5,047 nt of DNA from JANQPX01 sp039028235 (lineage in GTDB: Bacteria > Pseudomonadota > Alphaproteobacteria > Geminicoccales > Geminicoccaceae): positions 1 through 5,047 of the forward strand of contig JBCCIN010000381.1 in the NCBI GenBank assembly GCA_039028235.1, given 5' to 3'. Positions 1-5,047 of this stretch are shown piece by piece. Position 1 is the stretch's first letter. Every line of letters starts with the position of its first letter. A program made the position numbers and the translations under genes. A model generated the notes under the pieces. That model had not been told where the DNA came from and ran no database searches. It saw nothing but the letters and a program-made list of their open reading frames with translations.

Positions 1-389
1 CACCAGAAACCGGTGATGCGTTCGGGCTCATCCTGCCCAGGGCCGACACGTCAGCGATGTCGGTCTTCCTCGCCGAATTCGCCAAGACTCTGCCCGAAAA
101 CGAGCATGCCGTCATGGTGCTCGACCAAGCCGGCTGGCATGGCGCCAACGCGCTTGAGATCCCCGACAACGTCACGCTCGTAACCCTGCCGCCCTACAGT
201 CCTGAGCTCAATCCGGTCGAACGGCTCTGGCTCTATCTCCGACAGCGTTTCTTGAGCTTGCACGTGTTCGTGCATCAAGAAGCGATCATCGACGCCTGTT
301 GCCAAGCCTGCAACGCCGTCGCCGATGACGCTGAACGCATCAAATCCCTATGCTGTCAGCCGTGGATCAAGAAGGTCATTTCAACGTGA
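1..389 (+). CDS. IS630-family transposase, C-terminal part (5' end outside window)
   Basis: The reading frame is open from base 3 to the TGA at 387-389, about 128 codons, with no start needed because the gene enters from the left edge. The fragment holds the end of a DDE_3 catalytic domain. VMVLDQAGWHGA carries the second catalytic Asp (codon 123-125), and LPPYSPELNPVERLW carries the final catalytic Glu (codon 219-221), 32 residues further on. These two blocks are hallmarks of IS630/Tc1-mariner-like transposases, which cut and paste DNA at TA dinucleotides. The rest is a basic C-terminal tail ending in WIKKVIST. An internal ATG at 57 is not the true start, because conserved-looking sequence continues upstream of it. 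Whether the full gene is intact cannot be seen. Family assignment is confident; activity is unknown. Confidence 0.9.
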   Translation, partial: PETGDAFGLILPRADTSAMSVFLAEFAKTLPENEHAVMVLDQAGWHGANALEIPDNVTLVTLPPYSPELNPVERLWLYLRQRFLSLHVFVHQEAIIDACCQACNAVADDAERIKSLCCQPWIKKVIST

Positions 390-400
390 AAAAGGTATTA

Positions 401-433
401 GAGCCCGTTTCAAAAGTTATCGAGTGATTTCAT
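401..433 (+). repeat. Left terminal inverted repeat of the 265-bp element
   Basis: This is the reverse complement of 633-665 with one mismatch. It begins 11 bases after the transposase stop codon and is directly preceded by TTA. Read inward it contains GTTATCGAGTGATTTCAT, which is shared exactly with the other end. Confidence 0.9.
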
Positions 434-565
434 GGCTTTGTCCGTGAGCGAATGCGAGGAGCTTGACGCACCGCGGTGCGGCGCACCGCAAGGGGCAAGG
501 GACGACGCAGGCGCCGCGGACAAGGCCACCCTTCGGGTCGCGCCGCAGCCGGTCCAGGCGCCGTC

Positions 566-581
566 ATCGGTCTTGACCGAT
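566..581. repeat. Short perfect inverted repeat inside the element
   Basis: ATCGGTC and GACCGAT flank a 2-base spacer (7-bp arms), a local cruciform or operator-like palindrome inside the GC-rich core. A second one, GCACCGCGGTGC at 468-479, is a perfect 12-bp palindrome. Both sit within the larger palindrome and would compete with the long hairpin. No function is claimed. Confidence 0.55.
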
Positions 582-632
582 GCGCCGCATCGCTCTGCGG
601 CCTCTTCCTCGCCTGGCCTCGACTGCAACACG

Positions 633-665
633 ATGAAATCACTCGATAACTCTTGAAACGGGCTC
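633..665 (-). repeat. Right terminal inverted repeat of the 265-bp element
   Basis: This is the partner of 401-433, matching at 32 of 33 positions. Read on the minus strand from 665 inward, it supplies the codons EPVSRVIE and a TGA (641-639) to the interrupted minus-strand frame, so it acts as the translational end of that frame. The right flank is CTG, unlike the TTA at the left end. Confidence 0.9.
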
Positions 666-935
666 CTGGATACCGAATGACTTAGGGTAATGCCGATCAA
701 GCAACGCGCAGCGCTCAAAGTCACGGATAAGTAGAAGTCGTTGTGCATCACCAGCTTGCAAATACTGGCCGATGGCCAAACATGCGCTCTCTTCGTCCGG
801 GCTGAGGTGAAGAGCATCCTGGCCAACCCTGTCGAAGCATGCCGCTGGCCGATCCAGAAGCCCGCGCTTCAGGCGAATATCGGCGTCGTCTGCCCAGGCA
901 ATCTTGACGAACGTCCCGCCGATCTCGTTGAGCAT
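639..935 (-). pseudogene. Truncated minus-strand ORF of unknown family, cut by the 265-bp element
   Basis: I do not recognise this protein. An ATG at 935 follows an AAGAGG motif at about 5 bases and lies 41 bp downstream of the deacylase stop, as expected for the next gene in a minus-strand operon. From 935 to 666 there are exactly 90 codons with mostly G/C third positions, as in genuine genes here. The residues look protein-like, for example FVKIAWADDADIRLKRGLLD near the start and RDFERCALLDRHYPKSFGIQ at the end. After codon 90 the frame enters the element's terminal repeat, gains EPVSRVIE and stops. No membrane segment or signal peptide is visible. The original C-terminus is not on the other side of the element, where IS630 sequence lies instead, so it appears lost. 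It could also be a chance frame; the opposite-strand frame at 741-971 is the main rival. Confidence 0.4.
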
Positions 936-976
936 GCCGGCCTCTTGATCTCGCTCTACGTCTGGAAATAGGGGCG

Positions 977-1954
977 CTAGATGTCGGCTTTGCCAACAAA
1001 CCGGCCCAACCTTACAGCCGTCTGACCCTTCCAGAGCCGGCGGGATGGCATGATCAAGACGCAATCGTCGTATGGCGTGACCACCGGCTTATCGCCGTCA
1101 TGACCGATCAGCGTGCCTGCGTTAGGCAGGACTTCCATCCCCTGAAATGCCTCCGCGAATGTAAATTCTTCAGAGGCGATCGTTACCGGTCCGGTGACCT
1201 CAATAACGTGTTGTCGCGCCGGTAGCGATCGATCGTTGAGAAAGGCAGCACCGAACTCTTGGTCGACTACCTCCAACACGCGCAGGAAACGCAGTGCAAC
1301 CTCGATCGATCGTGGGCCGGAGATGGCCTCCCAATGTTGGCCGGCTTCATAGAGGAGGGCATTTTTCGGACTCGTAGGGTCACGGAAGCCTTCGAAGTCG
1401 CGCATGCGCCTGCCGGCGGCGTGGCCGGCATCGGTGACGATGTGTTCGGGCGTTCCCAGACGCTTGCCGAGGTCCCTGCCCTTCTCCAGCGGCCCCGCCA
1501 TCATCAGCGGGATCTGGCAGCGCTGCATGGAGTGGAGGTCGAGGAGGATGTCGACGGTCTCCATCCAGGGCCGCACCTCTCTGGCTCGGCTGAGTTCTGA
1601 CGATTGCCGATCGCCATCAAGGGTCGAGAGATCCCAGAGACGGTTGAAGTCCTCGTCGATCCACCGTGTCGCCGCCGGGTTGTTCCGATCGAAGGCCTGA
1701 TAGGCCTCGATGTTCATGAAGCCGAGGCTGAGTTTTCCGCGACTTGGCCTGACATCGTTCCGAAACAGCCAATCGAGCGCCACCGCACCGCAGGGCTCGT
1801 TGCCGTGAACGACGGCGCTGATCATCACATGCGGCCCCGCCTTGCCCGAGTCGAAGCAGGTTACTCCCCTGATCCTGGTATTGCCTGCGAGATAGGGTTC
1901 GATGTCAGGGATATCGATATCGACCGGGTACTCGGCGGGCGGCGGTGTCGTCAT
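977..1954 (-). CDS. Succinylglutamate desuccinylase/aspartoacylase family zinc deacylase
   Basis: The protein has 325 residues, normal for this M14-like family. The zinc site is visible as HGNEP (H50, E53) and LLDLHSM (H141). DEDFNRLW (around R105) matches the family's substrate-carboxylate-binding NR motif, and ALLYEAGQHWE gives the catalytic Glu (E203). Residues from about 240 onward form the usual C-terminal beta domain. Known members hydrolyse N-acyl amino acids such as N-succinylglutamate or N-acetylaspartate to the free amino acid and carboxylate; the substrate here is unknown. No signal peptide is present, so it is probably cytoplasmic. The ATG at 1954 was chosen because GGAGA lies 6 bases upstream and the conserved domain starts soon after. 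A longer frame to 2068 would overlap the divergent gene. No ast-operon genes are nearby, so the name astE is not justified. Confidence 0.88.
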   Translation of the reverse strand: MTTPPPAEYPVDIDIPDIEPYLAGNTRIRGVTCFDSGKAGPHVMISAVVHGNEPCGAVALDWLFRNDVRPSRGKLSLGFMNIEAYQAFDRNNPAATRWIDEDFNRLWDLSTLDGDRQSSELSRAREVRPWMETVDILLDLHSMQRCQIPLMMAGPLEKGRDLGKRLGTPEHIVTDAGHAAGRRMRDFEGFRDPTSPKNALLYEAGQHWEAISGPRSIEVALRFLRVLEVVDQEFGAAFLNDRSLPARQHVIEVTGPVTIASEEFTFAEAFQGMEVLPNAGTLIGHDGDKPVVTPYDDCVLIMPSRRLWKGQTAVRLGRFVGKADI

Positions 1955-2046
1955 GCCTTGTCTCCGCTTGCGAAGCCTTCTTTGGCCAGTAAACTCGAAG
2001 CTCAACGCATAACGCCAGTGCCAACGGATCGAGGGAGGCGGAAAAA
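1955..2046. promoter_or_regulatory. 92-bp divergent intergenic region between deacylase and M81 peptidase genes
   Basis: The two hydrolase genes are read outward from this gap, so promoters for both should lie in or near it. I could not identify convincing -35/-10 pairs for either direction. TTGGC (1982-1986) and GCCAA (2018-2022) form a short inverted pair about 30 bases apart, which is too weak to call an operator. Both Shine-Dalgarno sequences lie at its edges. Confidence 0.4.
2032..2038 (+). promoter_or_regulatory. Shine-Dalgarno deciding the TTG start of the M81 gene
   Basis: AGGGAGG ends 8 bases before the TTG at 2047. There is no ATG or GTG nearby in the frame that keeps the conserved N-terminus (VALLGLSLESNRFSP). 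This strong site supports the rare TTG start over any downstream Met, the first of which is at residue 38. Confidence 0.8.
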
Positions 2047-3561
2047 TTGGCCGGTCCACGGGTAGCACTCCTCGGTCTCAGCCTCGAAAGCAACCGCTTT
2101 TCGCCGACTGCGACCAGGGCCGATTTCCTCGGCCGCTACTGGTTCGAAGGCGACGAGATGCTGGCGGCAGGGCGTCTGCTCACCAGCCCGATCGCCCAGG
2201 AAGCGGGCGCCTTCATCCGCATGATGGACGCCACCGGACCCTGGCAGCCGGTGCCGCTCATTCTCACATCCGGCTATCCAAGCGGCCCCATCGAGGGCGA
2301 TTTTTTCCGGGCGACGCTGGCGCGCATGACCGACGGCCTTAAGGCCGCCATGCCCCTGGATGCGGTCTATATCTGCAATCATGGCGCCATGGTCGGCACC
2401 GATGATCTCGATCCTGACGGCACCATGTTCGCGGCCGTGCGCGCTGCCGTCGGGCCGGATTGCCGGATCGTGGTCAATCTCGATCTGCACGGCAATATCT
2501 CGGAACGCATGGTCGAGAGCACGGATCTGATCATCGGCTATCGCACCAACCCCCATGTCGACCAGATCGAGCGTGGCGAGGAAGCGGCCGCTTCGCTTCG
2601 TCTGATGCTTTCAGGTCTCGCCGATCCGAAGCCTTTCCTGGTGAAACTGCCGCTTGCACCCGCCTCGGTGACGCTCCTGACAGCAGCCGGCCCCTATGCT
2701 GATCTGATCGATCTCGGCCAGCGACGTCAGGCCGAGTTTTCCGGGGCGATCCTGAACGTGTCCGTCTTCGGCAATTTCGTTTTTTCGGACACGCCCGACA
2801 ACGGCATCGGCATCGTGGTCACGGGACGGCGCGAGCAAGCACCCGCGGAAACGCTGGCCATGGAGATTGCGGAGCGCGCTTGGAACGATCGCCCGCGCTT
2901 CAAGAAGGCGTTGACCTCGCTCGAAGACGCCATTCGGCTGGCGACGGCAGGTCAAAAAAGAATCTTTTCGGACTCTGGCGACAATCCCGGTGGTGGCGGC
3001 TCCGGCCGGACCACAGAATTGCTCAGAGCCCTTGTCGAGGCCGGTGCGCCACGCACCCTGGTCGGGTCGTTTTTCGACATCCCGCTCGCGGAAGAGGCGC
3101 ATCAGCAGGGGCTGGGTGCTGTGTTTCGCGCGCGCTTCAACCGGCATCCGGGTACGCAATTCGACAGTCCCTTCGAGGCGGATGCCGAAATTGTCGGGCT
3201 GCATGACGGCCAGGTGACGGGCCGCCTCGGCCTGTTCCAGGGGCGCGAGTTGACCCTCGGTCCATCGGCCGCGCTCAAGATCGGCGATGTGACGGTCATC
3301 GTGATCAGTGAGCGCTCGCAGACTGCGGATCCCGTCTTTTTCGAGATGTTCGGCCTCGACATCGGCGAAGCGCAGACGGTCGTGGTCAAGTCCCGCGGCC
3401 ATTTTCGGGCAGGCTTCCTGCCCTGGTTTCCGCCTGAACGGGTTATCGAGGTCGATACCGCCGGGCTGACCTCGCCGGTCCTGGAGCGCTTTGAATGGCG
3501 AGGATTGCCCCGGCCCGTCTACCCGCTGGATGAGCATGCCGAGTGGCGGCCACAGTCTTGA
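2047..3561 (+). CDS. M81 family (MlrC-like) metallopeptidase
   Basis: The protein has 504 residues, close to the usual length of about 490-510. The N-terminal MlrC_N/DUF1485 domain (about 4-290) starts with VALLGLSLESNRFSP and carries CNHGAM (H112), VNLDLHGN (D146, H148) and YRTNPHVDQ (H170). The D-x-H plus His 22 residues later fits the zinc ligands reported for microcystinase MlrC, with E52 as the likely further ligand (recalled, not checked). The C-terminal MlrC_C domain (about 300-475) contains the family signature FSDSGDNPGGGGSG at 307-320. MlrC cleaves linearised microcystin and its tetrapeptide, but most M81 proteins in soil alphaproteobacteria are uncharacterised and sit beside peptide transporters, so microcystin should not be assumed. 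There is no signal peptide, so it is probably cytoplasmic. It likely shares a transcript with the binding protein downstream. Confidence 0.92.
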   Translation: MAGPRVALLGLSLESNRFSPTATRADFLGRYWFEGDEMLAAGRLLTSPIAQEAGAFIRMMDATGPWQPVPLILTSGYPSGPIEGDFFRATLARMTDGLKAAMPLDAVYICNHGAMVGTDDLDPDGTMFAAVRAAVGPDCRIVVNLDLHGNISERMVESTDLIIGYRTNPHVDQIERGEEAAASLRLMLSGLADPKPFLVKLPLAPASVTLLTAAGPYADLIDLGQRRQAEFSGAILNVSVFGNFVFSDTPDNGIGIVVTGRREQAPAETLAMEIAERAWNDRPRFKKALTSLEDAIRLATAGQKRIFSDSGDNPGGGGSGRTTELLRALVEAGAPRTLVGSFFDIPLAEEAHQQGLGAVFRARFNRHPGTQFDSPFEADAEIVGLHDGQVTGRLGLFQGRELTLGPSAALKIGDVTVIVISERSQTADPVFFEMFGLDIGEAQTVVVKSRGHFRAGFLPWFPPERVIEVDTAGLTSPVLERFEWRGLPRPVYPLDEHAEWRPQS

Positions 3562-3667
3562 CGCCACCCAAGCTGCAAAGACCGACAAATCAAGTCTTGT
3601 CCAAACCGGCGAACTGTGACGAGAATTCGTTAGGGATGCCTATGGGTGATCAAGAAGGAAGAACAGC
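3562..3667. other. 106-bp gap between M81 gene and binding-protein gene
   Basis: The gap holds no ORF of note and no convincing terminator. Two short, mutually exclusive inverted pairs (AAGAC/GTCTT at 3578-3598 and GACAA/TTGTC at 3584-3601) have no T-run after them. Read-through from the M81 gene is plausible. The size also leaves room for an internal promoter or an expression-tuning mRNA structure, which would suit a binding protein needed in excess. Confidence 0.4.
3655..3661 (+). promoter_or_regulatory. Shine-Dalgarno of the solute-binding protein gene
   Basis: AAGGAAG ends 6 bases before the ATG at 3668. It supports that start, which also places a good signal peptide at the N-terminus. 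Confidence 0.75.
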
Positions 3668-5047
3668 ATGAAACGATTCCCCCTTCGTCTGACGATGGCC
3701 ATCGTGGCGTCGACGATGGTTGCAGCGCCGGCCCTCGCCGAGGACCTTACCATCGGTCTCGCCTCCGAGCCGACTTCGATCGATCCGCACTATCACAATC
3801 TCGGCCCGAACAACGCACTCGGCCGGCATATCTACGGCAACCTGATCATCCAGGACGAGAACCAGCAGCTGCAGCCGGGTCTCGCCGTCTCCTGGAAGGC
3901 GATCGACGATCTCACCTGGGAGTTCAAGCTGCGCGAAGACGTCGCCTTCCATGACGGCAATCCGCTGACCGCAGACGACGTGGTCTTCAGCTTCGAGCGG
4001 GCGCCTGATGTGCCGAACTCGCCGTCCAGTTTCGCCACCTACATCAAGGGCAAGACGGCGGTCAAAGTCGACGACCTCACCGTCCACATCAAGACGGAGA
4101 GTCCTTATCCGCAAATGGCGACCGACGTGTCGACCATTCCGATCGTCTCGGTCGAGGCCGGCGAGGGAGCGAGCACGGAGGACTACAATTCAGGCAAGGC
4201 CGCGATCGGGGCTGGACCCTACAAGTTCGTCGAATATGTGCCTGGCGACCGGATCGTCATCGAGCGCAATCCCGACTATTGGGGCGAGGCGCCGGCCTGG
4301 GATACGGTGACCTTCAAGGCGATCAAGTCAGGTCCGTCCCGCGTGGCGGCCCTGCTTGCCGGTGATGTCGACGTGATCGCGTCGGTCCCGACCACCGACA
4401 TCGAGAGCCTGGAAGGTGACGAGAATGTCAGCCTTTATCAGGGCGTTTCCAATCGCGTGATCTACCTTCACCTGGATCACGACCGCGCCGACTCGCCGTT
4501 CGTGAAGACGAAGGATGGTGGCGCGATCGAGAACCCGCTCCGTGATCAGCGCGTGCGCATGGCGATCTCGAAGTCGATCAACCGGGACGCCATCGTCGAA
4601 CGGGTGATGGAGAATGTGGCGCTGAAGGCAGGCCAGCTCCTGCCGGAGGGTTTTTTCGGTGTCAGCCCGAACCTGCAGCCGGTTGACTACGATCCGGAAG
4701 GGGCGAAGGCGCTGCTCGCCGAGGCGGGTGTGCCCGACGGTTTCAGCCTCACCATCCACGGGCCGAACGATCGCTACATCAACGACGCCAAGATCGCGGA
4801 AGCCATCGCCCAGATGCTGACGCGGGCAGGGATCGACACCGCTGTCGAGACCATGCCGCGTTCGGTCTACTTCAAGCGCGCGTCCGCCGGAGGACCTGAT
4901 GGCACACCGGAGTTTTCTTTCATCCTGGTCGGCTGGGGTGCGGGCTCAGGTGAGGCGTCATCGCCGCTGAAATCGCTCATTCATACCCATGACAAAGAGC
5001 GTGGCTACGGCGCTTCCAACCGAGGCCGTTACTCGAACCCGGAGGTC
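3668..5047 (+). CDS. ABC transporter family 5 substrate-binding protein (peptide/nickel type), 3' end outside window
   Basis: The frame is open from ATG 3668 to the window end, giving 460 residues of a family that usually has about 500-540. Residues 1-24 are a Sec signal peptide: basic MKRFPLR, a hydrophobic core, then APALA before ED, a signal peptidase I site. There is no lipobox Cys, so the mature protein should be free in the periplasm. SBP_bac_5 marks follow in order: a WEFKLREDVAFHDGNPLTAD block (84-103), GAGPYKF (181-187), NPDYWG (201-206) and NPLRDQRVRMAISKSINRD (289-307). Such proteins bind oligopeptides, dipeptides, opines or related compounds and hand them to a Dpp/Opp-like importer. 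Permease and ATPase genes are expected to the right. The ligand cannot be told from sequence; the M81 gene upstream suggests a peptide-like one. Confidence 0.93.
   Translation, partial: MKRFPLRLTMAIVASTMVAAPALAEDLTIGLASEPTSIDPHYHNLGPNNALGRHIYGNLIIQDENQQLQPGLAVSWKAIDDLTWEFKLREDVAFHDGNPLTADDVVFSFERAPDVPNSPSSFATYIKGKTAVKVDDLTVHIKTESPYPQMATDVSTIPIVSVEAGEGASTEDYNSGKAAIGAGPYKFVEYVPGDRIVIERNPDYWGEAPAWDTVTFKAIKSGPSRVAALLAGDVDVIASVPTTDIESLEGDENVSLYQGVSNRVIYLHLDHDRADSPFVKTKDGGAIENPLRDQRVRMAISKSINRDAIVERVMENVALKAGQLLPEGFFGVSPNLQPVDYDPEGAKALLAEAGVPDGFSLTIHGPNDRYINDAKIAEAIAQMLTRAGIDTAVETMPRSVYFKRASAGGPDGTPEFSFILVGWGAGSGEASSPLKSLIHTHDKERGYGASNRGRYSNPEV

Larger units (their letters stand above)
401..665. 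mobile_element. 265-bp palindromic MITE-like element with 33-bp terminal inverted repeats
   Basis: The ends at 401-433 (GAGCCCGTTTCAAAAGTTAT...) and 633-665 are inverted repeats matching at 32 of 33 positions; the single mismatch pairs position 414 with 652. The symmetry continues without any indel: every base at position p faces 1066-p. Positions 434-484 against 582-632 match at about 32 of 51, including the exact block 477-484/582-589. The inner part is weaker and ends in a small hairpin (ACCC 528-531, GGGT 535-538) at the centre. The interior is very GC-rich. Short frames exist on both strands, but they mirror each other because of the symmetry and resemble no protein I know. The GAGCCCGTTT-type terminus recalls some IS5-family ends, so this could be a non-autonomous IS5-like derivative; that link is from memory and weak. 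I see no target-site duplication. Confidence 0.75.

Noticed and set aside
432..656. Small ORFs on both strands inside the 265-bp element (plus 432-656, minus 410-826 and 430-642)
   Set aside because: The plus and minus versions end in nearly the same MKSLDN tail only because the terminal repeats are inverted copies. They show no domain, and the best explanation is the palindrome rather than coding.
401..665. CRISPR array or tandem repeats
   Set aside because: The only strong repeat is a single inverted pair; there is no series of direct repeats with spacers here or elsewhere in the window.
741..971. Plus-strand 76-codon frame in the interval between the element and the deacylase gene
   Set aside because: It has no ribosome site of note and no recognised domain. 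The minus-strand frame 935-639 has a better-placed start and a natural operon position, so I favoured that one, with low certainty.
2002..2556. 184-codon minus-strand frame across the M81 start and the divergent gap
   Set aside because: It is a shadow of the M81 gene with no family resemblance, and it would occupy the region needed for the deacylase promoter.
2047..3561. Calling the M81 gene mlrC (microcystin degradation)
   Set aside because: Family motifs fit, but no mlrA, mlrB or mlrD partners are visible, and the family is widespread in organisms that do not degrade microcystin.
2611..3588. Long (325-codon) minus-strand open frame opposite the M81 gene
   Set aside because: It lies wholly antisense to a gene with clear family motifs. 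It has no recognisable domain, and its composition (rich in R, E, D, G and H) is typical of an antisense frame in GC-rich DNA.
3578..3601. Possible terminator between the M81 and binding-protein genes
   Set aside because: The stems are only 5 bp, overlap each other and are followed by CCAAACC rather than a T-run.
3650..4114. 154-codon minus-strand frame opposite the binding-protein signal peptide region
   Set aside because: The plus strand has a Shine-Dalgarno, signal peptide and SBP_bac_5 motifs here. The minus frame shows none and is rich in V, R, D and E as expected of an antisense frame.

Overview
The window is GC-rich DNA, most likely from an alphaproteobacterium of the Rhizobiales type. 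This is inferred from codon use, the Shine-Dalgarno-led genes, the gene families present and the neighbouring IS remnants; there is no rRNA or marker gene to fix the taxon. It splits into a scarred mobile-element border (about 1-665) and a metabolic/transport locus (about 666-5047).

Left border. Positions 1-389 hold the C-terminal part of an IS630-family (DDE_3) transposase running in from outside the window. Eleven bases after its stop begins a 265-bp element (401-665). It has 33-bp terminal inverted repeats (32/33 matching) and an unusual architecture: the two halves stay in exact register, without insertions or deletions, for at least 84 bp inward, and weaker complementarity continues to a small central hairpin. 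It encodes no convincing protein and looks like a MITE-like palindromic element. Its right end interrupts a minus-strand reading frame (639-935) of unknown family, which keeps 90 of its own codons and then takes 8 codons and a stop from the element's terminal repeat.

Metabolic locus. On the minus strand (977-1954) is a zinc carboxypeptidase-fold deacylase of the succinylglutamate desuccinylase/aspartoacylase family; the truncated frame lies 41 bp downstream of it. Divergent from it across a 92-bp gap is an M81 (MlrC-like) metallopeptidase (2047-3561) that starts at TTG behind a strong Shine-Dalgarno. It is followed 106 bp later by a family 5 extracytoplasmic solute-binding protein (3668 to beyond the window end) with a clear Sec signal peptide.

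Working model (inference). The binding protein captures a peptide or peptide-like compound in the periplasm for an ABC importer whose permease and ATPase genes probably lie just past the right edge. The two zinc hydrolases then process it in the cytoplasm, one cutting an amide or peptide bond and one removing an N-acyl group or opening a similar amide. The substrate cannot be read from the sequence.
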